From assembly GCF_014873495.1 (NCBI RefSeq), contig NZ_JADBGF010000001.1:558001-622000 (forward strand): a stretch of DNA of 64,000 bases. Direction: 5' to 3'. The notes beneath the pieces are model-generated. The model was not told the DNA's origin. It searched no databases and saw only the letters and a program-made list of their open reading frames with translations. Below, piece by piece: positions 52,807 to 62,100 of the stretch. Source of the DNA: Streptomyces stelliscabiei (GTDB lineage: Bacteria > Actinomycetota > Actinomycetes > Streptomycetales > Streptomycetaceae). A program made the position numbers and the translations under genes. Position 1 is the stretch's first letter. The number at the start of each line of letters is the position of its first letter.

Positions 52807-55338
52807 GTGTTCCGCACCGCCCTGCGCAACGTCCTCGCGCACAAAGCCCGCCTGCTGATGACCATGCTCGCCGTTCTGCTCGGCGTCGCGTTCGTCGTGG
52901 GCACCCTCGTCTTCACCGACACCGTCGGCAACGCCTACAAGGAGCGCTACCTCAGCACGCTGCGCGATGTCTCGGTCCAGGCCACACCGCCGTTCGACGA
53001 GAAATCGGGCGAGCCCGGAACCTTTGGGGAGGACATGCTGGGGCGCCTACGACGGCTGCCCGGCGTGGCGTCCGTGACCGGCTCCGTGGAGGGGTTCGCC
53101 GCCGTGGCCGCGAAGGACGGCCGCCCCCTCGGCGAAGGCAAGGTGGCAATGGCGGGCAACTACTTCCCCCAGGCCGACGGCAAGGACGACCGCCATCCCC
53201 TGACCACCGGACGCGCCCCCAGCGGGCCCGACGAGGTGCTGATGGACACCAGCACCGCCGACCAGGGCGGTTACCAGGTGGGCGACACCGTCCGGCTGGC
53301 CATCGACGGACCCGTGCTGCACAGGAAGCTCGTCGGTATCGTCCGCACCGACGACACCTCGGGCTCCGGCGGCACCTCGGTGTTCTTCGACGACGCCACC
53401 GCGCAGAAACTGCTGCTGAGGCCGGGTCAGTACCACGGTGTCTCCCTCGATGCCGAGCGCGGTGCCTCCGAGCAGCGGCTCGCGGCGAAGGCACGCGACC
53501 TGCTGCCCGAGGACTCCGAGATCAGCACGGCGGCGCAGTTGCACGCGCAGCAGCGGGCCGCGGCCGCCGAGGGGGCGGACGGGCTGGGCCAGGTACTGCT
53601 CGTGTTCGCGGCCATCGCCCTGTTCGTCGGCGTCTTCGTCATCGGCAACACCTTCACCATGCTGGTCACCCAGCGTTCGCAGGAGGTGGCCCTGCTGCGG
53701 GCCGTCGGCGCCGAGCGCCGCCAGGTGACCCGTTCCGTCCTCATCGAGGCCGCGCTGCTGGGGCTGTGCGCGGGGGCCGCGGGGTTCCTCCTCGGGATCG
53801 GCGTGGCCCTGGCCATGCGGCAGCTGTTCGCGTCCACCGGATCCGGTGTCCCCGACGGGCCGTTGGTCGTCGCTCCGGGCACGGTGCTGGTCTCGTTCGG
53901 GGTGGGCGTCGTCGTCACCATGCTCGCCGCGTATCTGCCGGCCCGCCGCGCCGCCGCCGTGCCTCCCGTGGCCGCCATGTCCGCGCTCCACACACCCCCG
54001 CCGGCCCGTAGCCTCCGCAGGCGCAACGCCATCGGTGCCGCCCTGATCGTGATCGGTGTGCTCGGCGTGGTGTTCGCCGCGTCCAGCGGCGAGCAGGGCC
54101 GCACCGTCGTCCTCTTCCCGTCCGCCCTGCTGCTCGTCGGCCTCATCGTGGTGACCCCGGCACTCTCCGGACCGGCGATCGCGCTGGCCGTGCCTCTCCT
54201 GCGCCGCTTCGGCGTCCCGGGCACACTGGCCGCGCGGGGCGCCCGCCGCAATCCCCGGCGCACCGCCTCCACGGCCTCGGCCCTGATGATCGGGCTGTCG
54301 ATGGTCACCGGCCTCACGGTGGTCGCGGTGTCCGCCACCACATCGCTGCACCAGCGGGCCGAGAACGCCGTCACGGCCGACTTCGAGATCTCGTCGAGGC
54401 GAGGCGGCTCCCTGCCCGCGTCGGTCCATGACACCCTGGCGAAGTCCACGGCCGTGACCGCCTCCAGCCCGCTGCGCCAGAGCGCCGTCCGGATCGGCGG
54501 CGACGAGGTGAACCTGACCGGTGTGGACGCCCGGAGCATCGGCGCCCTCCTCGACCCCGGCTTCGCGTCGGGGTCGCTCGCGGCACTGGGCACGGGCGGC
54601 GGCAAGAACCTGCTGATCGACACCTCCACGGCCGACCTCTACGGATGGACCATGGGACAGCGGCTTCCGGTGGTCTACCGCGACGGCAGCCGGGGGACCC
54701 TGCGGATCGGCGGCATCTACCGCGACGACGAGTTCCTCCCGGCCACCATGATGCCGCTCGCCACCCTCCAGCCCCATCTGAAGGAGTTCGAGGACATCTC
54801 GGTCCTGGTGCACACCGAGGACGGCGACGGCGAGACGGTACGGCGGTCCCTGCGGCGCGCCCTCGACCAGAACCCCCTCATCCGGCTGCGGAACACCGAC
54901 GACCTGGCCGGCTCCGCCGGCGGCGGGGACATCACCCTGCTCCTGAACATGCTGTACGGGCTGCTGGCCATGGCCGTGGTGATCGCCGTCCTGGGAGTCG
55001 TCAACACCCTGGCGATGTCCGTGTTCGAGCGCACCCGTGAGATCGGGATGCTACGCGCGGTGGGGCTCCAGCCCGAGCAGACCAAGCGGATGATCCACCT
55101 GGAGTCCGTCCTCATCTCGCTGTTCGGGGCCCTGCTGGGCATCGGCGCGGGCCTCTTCCTCGGCTGGGCCGCGGGCAGGATGGCCGCCGACAGCATCCAG
55201 GGGTACGAGATGGTCGTCCCCTGGGGCCGCATCGCCGTCGCCCTCACGGGTGCCGCCCTCGTCGGCGTGGTGGCGGGGCTCTGGCCCGCCCGCCGGGCGG
55301 CCCGGCTGAACATCCTCACCGCCCTCAAGACGGACTGA
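52807..55338 (+). CDS. FtsX-like ABC permease, two FtsX domains
   Basis: 843 residues, GTG start. The N-terminal LRNVLAHKARLLMTMLAVLLGVAFVVGTLVF is the classical first membrane helix of duplicated FtsX permeases. There are two extracytoplasmic domains and two FtsX three-helix units (around residues 260-390 and 720-840), each beginning with a helix ending in the Arg-Glu/Gln-Ile/Val-x-x-Leu-Arg-Ala-Val-Gly motif (SQEVALLRAVGAERRQV and TREIGMLRAVGLQPEQTKRM). It works with the ATPase at 51882. The C-terminus LWPARRAARLNILTALK is typical. Confidence 0.94.
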   Translation: MFRTALRNVLAHKARLLMTMLAVLLGVAFVVGTLVFTDTVGNAYKERYLSTLRDVSVQATPPFDEKSGEPGTFGEDMLGRLRRLPGVASVTGSVEGFAAVAAKDGRPLGEGKVAMAGNYFPQADGKDDRHPLTTGRAPSGPDEVLMDTSTADQGGYQVGDTVRLAIDGPVLHRKLVGIVRTDDTSGSGGTSVFFDDATAQKLLLRPGQYHGVSLDAERGASEQRLAAKARDLLPEDSEISTAAQLHAQQRAAAAEGADGLGQVLLVFAAIALFVGVFVIGNTFTMLVTQRSQEVALLRAVGAERRQVTRSVLIEAALLGLCAGAAGFLLGIGVALAMRQLFASTGSGVPDGPLVVAPGTVLVSFGVGVVVTMLAAYLPARRAAAVPPVAAMSALHTPPPARSLRRRNAIGAALIVIGVLGVVFAASSGEQGRTVVLFPSALLLVGLIVVTPALSGPAIALAVPLLRRFGVPGTLAARGARRNPRRTASTASALMIGLSMVTGLTVVAVSATTSLHQRAENAVTADFEISSRRGGSLPASVHDTLAKSTAVTASSPLRQSAVRIGGDEVNLTGVDARSIGALLDPGFASGSLAALGTGGGKNLLIDTSTADLYGWTMGQRLPVVYRDGSRGTLRIGGIYRDDEFLPATMMPLATLQPHLKEFEDISVLVHTEDGDGETVRRSLRRALDQNPLIRLRNTDDLAGSAGGGDITLLLNMLYGLLAMAVVIAVLGVVNTLAMSVFERTREIGMLRAVGLQPEQTKRMIHLESVLISLFGALLGIGAGLFLGWAAGRMAADSIQGYEMVVPWGRIAVALTGAALVGVVAGLWPARRAARLNILTALKTD

Positions 55339-55654
55339 GGCACGCGGGACAGCCGGGCCCGGGCGGCGGTCGGACTGATCCGCTCGGGTTCGGCCACCAC
55401 GCGTGCCTCTCGGCGTACTCCGGCGGGCGGCCAGGCCGTAGCGCGGGCAGACGCCCGGCCCGGGTCGGCCGAGTGCCGCGTGAGGCGCGGACGGCAACCA
55501 GTTCTGGCAGGCCCTCTCGCAGGAGCTGATCCCGGTGGATGCCATCGCGGGGGGGGGCACACAGGTCCCCGGGCCGTGAGGACGCGGCGGCTTCGGCATG
55601 CCGGCGGCGCGTCCGGGCAGGGCGGATCCGGCGGCGTAGGGGTCTGGCCCGCGG
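55339..55654. other. Intergenic region after the ABC permease
   Basis: About 315 bases. A 30-codon plus-strand open stretch at 55477-55579 (beginning GADGNQFWQALSQELIPVDA) looks like the C-terminus of a lost gene: a TGA precedes it and there is no start. It contains a run of nine G (55549-55557). Confidence 0.4.
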
Positions 55655-56266
55655 CTATCGGTGACCGTCTCGTTCCCGCGCGCTGCGCCGCAGTGCGCGG
55701 CGCTGTTTTCCCGGCAGGGTGGCGGCCAGCTCGCCCACCAGGGAGACGTCATGACAGTCGCCGTCCCTGCTGCCCCGGCACCACCACACCGGTGGGCCGG
55801 ACGCCTGCGTCTCGCCCTCGCACCGGTCGTCAACCGTCCCCGCGGGACGGGGGTGCATTCCGATCTTGTGTTCCCGGCAGATCGGCCAGGCCTGCCACAG
55901 CAGCTCGGTGATGGTGGCCTGCGCCGCATCCGCGACGACGGTCAGTACCACCGCCTCGTCCTCCGGCTCCGGAGGGTCGCACTCCTCCAGGTCACACGCG
56001 TTCACCGCATGACCGTGCCAGCGGCCGTCCGGCATCGCCACGTAGACCTGACCTCTGTCGATCCCGCCCGGAGGCAGAGGCGGCCAGGAGGGGGTGACCA
56101 TCAGTATCAGCGGGTCCTGGTCGGGCAGAGTCGCCACCAGGTCGCGATTGACCAGAGCGAGTGCGGCTTCCAGCTTCGGCCACTGGCCGGGCTCGGCTTG
56201 CCAGGACTCCGGGAGAAGCTGCCGGTCATGACCAGGCCCCAGGCTGGAATACGCGAAGGGGTTCAC
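55655..56266 (-). CDS. Conserved hypothetical protein
   Basis: 203 residues from GTG 56266 (VNPFAYSSLGPGHDRQLLPES). It has acidic, Trp-rich sequence with several Cys and His residues in the C-terminal third (WPICREHKIGMHPRP, CEGETQASGPPVWWCRGSRDGDCHDV), which could form a zinc-ribbon-like site. No signal peptide and no recognised domain; codon bias supports expression. Similar unnamed proteins are expected in other Streptomyces, but the function is unknown. Confidence 0.6.
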   Translation of the reverse strand: MNPFAYSSLGPGHDRQLLPESWQAEPGQWPKLEAALALVNRDLVATLPDQDPLILMVTPSWPPLPPGGIDRGQVYVAMPDGRWHGHAVNACDLEECDPPEPEDEAVVLTVVADAAQATITELLWQAWPICREHKIGMHPRPAGTVDDRCEGETQASGPPVWWCRGSRDGDCHDVSLVGELAATLPGKQRRALRRSARERDGHR

Positions 56267-56426
56267 CGGGGCATCGTCGCAGCCGCGCCACCGTTCACCA
56301 CGGGCAGGGGGCGGAACGCCATTGCCGCCGGGCTCCCCACCCCATGGGGCTCCGGCCAGGTCGAGGGGCCCCTCGGGTGCGGGGCCGCCTGGAGCATCCC
56401 CCCAGCGCTTCTCTGAAGGAGCAGCC

Positions 56427-56803
56427 ATGACCAGCATGCCGTTCGCCGACGCGGCACGCGTGTGCCCCACCGGCAAGTACGCCACCTTCTCCGGTCGCAC
56501 CCGGCGCGCGGAGTACTGGTGGTTCGCCCTGCTCTGCGTGCTCGCCACCGGCGCGGTCGCCGGAATCGGTTCGCAACCGGGACCCCGCTCCTGAGCGCCC
56601 TCCTCCTGTCGTTCATGGTGCCCATGCTCAGCGTCTCCGTCCGCCGGTTGCGCGACACCGGCAAGCCGGGCCGGAGGATGCTCATCGCTTTGATCCCCCT
56701 GGCCGGCCCGGTCCTCTGCCTCGTGACCATGACCGTGGACAGCGGCCCGGCGACCAACCAGTACGGCCCCTCCCCCAAGGCCGTCAGCCACCCCGTCGGC
56801 TGA
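56427..56803 (+). pseudogene. DUF805 membrane protein, frameshifted
   Basis: ATG 56427 with AAGGAG upstream. The first 48 codons carry the DUF805 opening FSGRTRRAEYWWFALLCVLATG. The frame then ends at 56594, while the second half (LLLSFMVPMLSVSVRRLRDTGKPGRRMLIALIPLAGPVLC, ending NQYGPSP) continues in another frame to 56803. The joined sequence is also shorter than usual between the halves, so a small out-of-frame deletion near 56570-56595 is likely. Confidence 0.75.
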
Positions 56804-56845
56804 GCCCGGGAGGCCGCACACGAACTGGCTGCTGGGGGGTGGCGT

Positions 56846-58921
56846 TCAGTTCGGCGGGCCGACGCGTCGGGCGAGGAGGAGGGCCACGTCGTCGTCCGGT
56901 TGCCGGTTCAGGGTGTCGAGGAGGAGGTCGCAGGTCTCTTCCAGGGGGAGACGGGTGTCGTCCAGCAGGCGGAGCAAGGTGTTCAGCCCGGTGTCGATGG
57001 GTTCCGTGCGGCGTTCGACGAGGCCGTCGGTGAACAGGGCGAGCAGCGCCCCTTCCGGGAGCTCCCGCTGGTCGGCGGTGAACGGCACTCCTCCCACCCC
57101 TAGGGGTACTCCGGCTGCGATGTCGAGGAGTACGGCCTTCCCGCCCGGGTCCACCAGTACGGGCGGGAGGTGGCCGGCGCGGGCGACCTCGCATCGGCCG
57201 TGCCGGGGGTCGCAGACGACGTAGAGGCAGGTGGCCAGCGTGTCGGGGTCGCCGAGCGAGGCGGCGATGTCGTCGAGGTGGGCCAGCAGCTCCGCCGGCG
57301 GCAGGTCGAGACGGGCGAGGGCGCGGGTGGCGGTGCGAAGCTGCCCCATGATCGCCGCGGCGTGCACGCCTTTGCCCATGACGTCGCCGACGACGAGGCC
57401 GACCTTGCCGTTCTTGAGCGGCAGCACGTCGAACCAGTCCCCGCCCACCTCGCTCACCGCGGGCAGATAGCGGGAGGCCACCTCCATGCCGGCGAGGCGC
57501 GGGGGTTCCTGGGGGAGGATGCTGCGCTGGAGGGTGAGGGCGGTGGCGCGTTCACGTCCGTACAGCCGGGCGTTGTCGATGCAGATGGCGGCGCGTGCGG
57601 CCAGTTCGGTCGCGAGGGTGAGGTCCTGGTCGTCGAACGGCCGGTGGTTGACCGTCCGGTACAGACTGAGCGTGCCCAGCACCTCGCCCCGGGCCACCAG
57701 AGGAGCGGCCAGGTAGGAGTGGACGCCGGCCCGGCCCAGCCGGTCGGCGGCGGAGGCGTCCCGGGCGATACGCCGCAGTGTCTTGGCGTTCACGTGTCGC
57801 AGGAGGATGGGCCGTCCCTCCCGTACGCACTGGGTGATCACCCGTGCCGAGGTGTACGACGCCGGCTCGCCGACCGGGTCCACGGCCTCGAAGGCAGTGG
57901 TGGGGCGGCCTGCTTTCAGCGCCAGCGCTCGGAAGGCCGGCGGGTCGTCCGGGCGTGCCGCGCCCGTGCCGCCGTGGCCGACGACCGAGTCGAGTACGTC
58001 GACGACCGCCAGGTCGGCGAGCTGCGGAACGGTCACGTCCGCGAGTTCGTGTGCCGTCTGACGCAGGTCCAGCGTGGTGCCGATGCGAACACCGGCGTCG
58101 GCGATCACCGCCAGGCGTTCCCTCGCCTGTACGACCTCGGCGGCCGCCCGTTGCCGCTCGGAGATGTCGAAGATCGCCATCGCCAGGCCCAGCACGCGTC
58201 CGCTCGGGTCCTCCAGCCGGTGGTAGGACTCCGAGTAGGCGTGGTCCTGGCTGTCGGCGGCGGTCCGGCCGATCGTCTGCTGGTCCAGCAACGGCTCACC
58301 GGTGTCGAGGACCCGCCGCATCCGCGCCTCGATCGCCCGGACGTCGAGCGCCGGCAGTACCTCGGCGACGCGGCGGCCCAGCACGGCCTCCTCGGAAACG
58401 CCGTTTATGCGCTCCAGAGAAGGATTGACCCGGACCCACCGGAGGTCGGGGTCGAACACCGCGATGCCCACCGGCGACTGGTTGATCAGAATGTGGGACA
58501 GGGCCAGATCCCGTTCCACGTTCCGTACGGTGTCCGCGTCGATGCCGAGCCCCAGGGCGTGGATGTCGCCGCTTGCGTCGCGCAGCTGCATGGTGCGGAA
58601 TTCCACGCGGCGCGTCGTCCCCCGCTTGTGCAGCATCGGGAAGACTCCCGCCCAGCGTGCCCCGGTGCGTACGCGCCGGAACAGCTCGCGAGCCCGGGAC
58701 CGGTTCTCCGGGGCCACCAGCAGCGCGCCCGCGTCCCGGCCCAGCGCCTCGGCCGCGGAGTAGCCGAGCAGTGACTCGGCCTCCGGGCTCCACAGCACGA
58801 TCCGGCCGTCGCTGCCGAGGACCATGGCGGCGACCTTCAGCAGATCGAGCAGCCCGCCGGGCGCGGCGGTGACACCGTCCTCCTGCCGACCGCTCCCGGC
58901 CCGGCTCTCTCGCTCAGGCAT
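56846..58921 (-). CDS. PAS-PAS-GAF-PP2C (SpoIIE/RsbU-type) protein phosphatase
   Basis: 691 residues from ATG 58921 with AAGGAG upstream. Order: PAS 1 (about 25-135, VLWSPEAESLLGYS), PAS 2 (about 145-265, ILINQSPVGIAVFDPDLRWVRVN), a short coiled coil, GAF (about 285-450, with a YLAAPLVARGEVLGTLSLYR core) and a C-terminal SpoIIE-type PP2C domain (about 460-690: RYLPAVSEVGGDWFDV, GDVMGKGVHAAAIMGQLRTATR, ARAGHLPPVL, LLALFTDGLVE, DDDVALLLARR). The metal-binding aspartates in GGDWFDV, GDVMG, TDGL and DDDVALL are present. It probably dephosphorylates an anti-sigma factor antagonist to control a sigma factor in response to a PAS/GAF-sensed signal. It is monocistronic as far as seen. Confidence 0.93.
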   Translation of the reverse strand: MPERESRAGSGRQEDGVTAAPGGLLDLLKVAAMVLGSDGRIVLWSPEAESLLGYSAAEALGRDAGALLVAPENRSRARELFRRVRTGARWAGVFPMLHKRGTTRRVEFRTMQLRDASGDIHALGLGIDADTVRNVERDLALSHILINQSPVGIAVFDPDLRWVRVNPSLERINGVSEEAVLGRRVAEVLPALDVRAIEARMRRVLDTGEPLLDQQTIGRTAADSQDHAYSESYHRLEDPSGRVLGLAMAIFDISERQRAAAEVVQARERLAVIADAGVRIGTTLDLRQTAHELADVTVPQLADLAVVDVLDSVVGHGGTGAARPDDPPAFRALALKAGRPTTAFEAVDPVGEPASYTSARVITQCVREGRPILLRHVNAKTLRRIARDASAADRLGRAGVHSYLAAPLVARGEVLGTLSLYRTVNHRPFDDQDLTLATELAARAAICIDNARLYGRERATALTLQRSILPQEPPRLAGMEVASRYLPAVSEVGGDWFDVLPLKNGKVGLVVGDVMGKGVHAAAIMGQLRTATRALARLDLPPAELLAHLDDIAASLGDPDTLATCLYVVCDPRHGRCEVARAGHLPPVLVDPGGKAVLLDIAAGVPLGVGGVPFTADQRELPEGALLALFTDGLVERRTEPIDTGLNTLLRLLDDTRLPLEETCDLLLDTLNRQPDDDVALLLARRVGPPN

Positions 58922-59114
58922 ACCGGACACTCCTTCCGGCGGCAGCGCAGGAAACGGCCTGGGCCTGTTCCGCCGGGCCACGTGTCAGTCATACCTCTGC
59001 CCGTGGGGCGCCGCACGCCATGGCTGGACGGTGGGTGCGGCGCCCGGCGGGCAGAGCGGCCGCCGACACCGCCTTCCCGGCTGGTGCCATGCCGAGTACG
59101 GGGGGCCTGACGCG

Positions 59115-62100
59115 TCACCCCTCCTGCTGCTTCGTTCGCGCGTCGATCCATGTCCGGATCGCCGACGTGGTCGTCTCCGCGTCCTCACGCATCATCGTCA
59201 GGTGGTCGCCGGGGACGTCCACGACGTCGTGGGCCGACGGCCACGACGTCCGCCATTCGTCCTGGTCCGCGACCGCCATCGCGGGGGTGGGCCGCAGCGC
59301 GCGGACGAGGAGTGTGGGCGTGGTCAGCGGCTCGGGGTCCCAGCCGAGGAAGATCCGGTTGTAGGCGCCCACGGCGGCCAGGGCGGTGTCGTCGTCGCCG
59401 GGGACGGCGGGCCGCCCGATGGCCTGCGGAGGCGGGGCGGCCAGTGACAGCAGCCACTCCTTGCCACTGTTGTCCGGCGTGATGTGGTAGGTGTCCAGCA
59501 GCACCAGACCGGCCGCCGCCCGGCCCATGCCCTCCAGCCGGTGGGCGATCACGTGTGCCGCGTTGCCGCCCGCAGAGCGCCCCACGATCACGAAGGGACC
59601 GTCCCCGACGTGTCGTAGCACGTTCTCGGCCTGCGTGCGGGCCAGTGCGGCGCGGTCCTCCGGTACGGCGGCACCGGCGCCGATTCCGGGGTGCGGGAAC
59701 TCCAGGACGTCCAGGGCATCCGGTCCTTCCTGGAAGGCCCGGTGGAAGCGAGGGAAGTCTCCGCCGTCCGACGCGACCGAGGGGTGGTAGGCCGGGATGT
59801 AGACGAGGGTCGGCCTGCCGGAGCCCGGGCGGCCGTGGGAACGGCGGATCGGGGGCAGGGCGTGCTCGCTGCCTCGGGCGGCCGTGAAGGTGGGCAGTGC
59901 CCAGGACGCGGTGACGAGCAGGTGCATCGCCGCCACCGGTTGGCCCGAGGCACTGACCGTCCTGAACAGTGAGGAGAGGGTGTACGCGGGCCGTTCGGTC
60001 CCTGCGCGCCCGGGGGCCGCCCGCTCGGGGCCCGTCCCCGGCGTGGCAGGTGTCTGAAGGGCTGCCGGTCGGCCGGTCGGGCCCAGGGTGGCCGGTTCGG
60101 CGTTCGCGCCCGGGGTGGCCGCTTCGGTGCTCGTGCCGTCGGCGCTCGCGCCCGGGGTGGCGGATTCGCTGTACAGCAGACCGAGGAGATGGCGTGCCAG
60201 GTCCTCGGTCGTGCGGTACTCGAAGACCACGGCCGCCGACAGCTGGAGTGCGAGCGCCAGGCTCAGCCGGTTGCGGATCTGTACGGCGGTGAGGGAGTCG
60301 AAACCCAGCTCTGCGAGAGTCCGGCCGGCCGGGAGTGCGTCGGCGTGGGGGTACCCGAGTACGGCGGCCACGGCGGCGCGCAGCAGTCGTACGAGCGCCG
60401 CCTCGCGCTCCCCCGCCGGCAGTCGATCCAGCGCCTTCCTCCAGGCGCCCGGTTCCGGCGTCTCCTCCGAGCCGGGAAGCGAGCCGGACGGCGTCGCGGC
60501 GGCGGTCGGCCGACCGTGGCGCACGAGTCCGCTGAGCGGCGGAGGCAGGTGTCGCGCGCCGGAACGGAGCGCGTCCCGGTCGAGCAGCATCGGCGCCAGT
60601 ACCGGCTCCGTCGAGCGCAGCGCGGCGTCGAACAGGGCCAGGCCCTGCTGTGTGGTCAGGGGCACGAACACGTCGCCCGGCATTGCAGTGCGTGCGACCC
60701 GTGGGGACCCGCCCGCCGCCATGCCGTCGGCGTGCTCCCACGGGCCCCACCCCAGCGAGAGCGTCGGCAGGCCTTCGGCCGTGCGACGGCGGGCGAGGGC
60801 GTCGAGGAACGCGTTCGCGGCCGCGTAGTTGCCCTGGCCCGCCCGGCCCAGCAGGCCGGAGACGGAGGAGAACAGGACGAACGCCGAGAGGGGCATGTCA
60901 CGGGTCAGTTCGTGCAGGTTCCAGGCCGCGTCGGCCTTCGGCCGCAGCACGGCCGCCATCCGCTCGGGGGTCAGCGAGTCCAGCACACCGTCGTCGAGGA
61001 CTCCGGCGGCGTGCACGACAGCGGTCAGCGGCGGATCGCAGTGCTTGATCACCTCGGCCAGCGCGTCCCGGTCGGCCACGTCGCAGGCGACCACGGTCAC
61101 GCGTGCCCCCAGCTCCTCCAGTTCGCGTCGCAGTTCATCGGCTCCCGGCGCCCGGGGCCCTCGGCGGCCGGTCAGCAGGAGGTGCCGTACACCGTGTTCG
61201 GTGAGCAGATGACGGGCGAGTTCAGCGCCCAGCGCACCGGTGCCGCCGGTGATCAGCACCGTGCCGTCGGCGCCGAAGTCTGGTGCCTCGGCCTTCGGCG
61301 CGGCCGCGACATCATGGGCCGGAACCAGTCGCGGAACCGTCACCCGGCCGTCCCGCACACGCAGTTGCGGCTCGCCGCTCGCCACCGCCGCGGCCAGGAC
61401 CCGCAGCGACTCGGGCCGTTCGTCGACATCCACCACGACCACACGGCCGGGCAGCTCCGACTGCGCCGCACGCACCAGTCCCCAGACCGCCGCGCCCGCC
61501 AGGTCCGGCGTCGGCGCGGTGGCATCCCTGGTCACCACGACCAGACGTGAGCCCATCGAGTGCGGATCGTCCTGCCAGGACTGGAGCGTGTGGAGCACCC
61601 TGCTGGTCAGCTCGCGCACGGCGGCCGACGGATCGGGGTCGGCCGTACGGTCGAGCGCCGTGGTCGCCGTGGTCGCCGTGGTCGCCGTGATCGCCGTGGT
61701 CGCCGTGGTCGCCGTAAAGGCTGTGGCAGGTGTACGCGCTCCGCCCTGCGGGGCGGCGGTCTCCCGGCTCGGGGCGGCCGGCAGGAATGCCGTGAGGTTC
61801 AGGGGGTCCGGGCCGATCACCCTCCACGTGTGCTCATCGATGTCGATGTCGGCGTCTGTGTCTGTGTCTGTGTGGCCGGGGCGTTCGGGAGCGATCCAAT
61901 CCGGGCGCAGCAGAGCCCTTCGGGCGAGGTCGTCCGTCATGTCCGCCTGATGGGCCGGGAGTTCCCTGGTTGCCAGGGAGTCCACGTGCGCCACGAGTCG
62001 GCCGGCCGGGTCGGCGAGGGTGAGCGAGACCGTGTGTGTTCCTGTCTTCCGCACCCGGACCCGCACGTCCGTCGCCCCGGTGGCGTGGAGGCTCACTCCG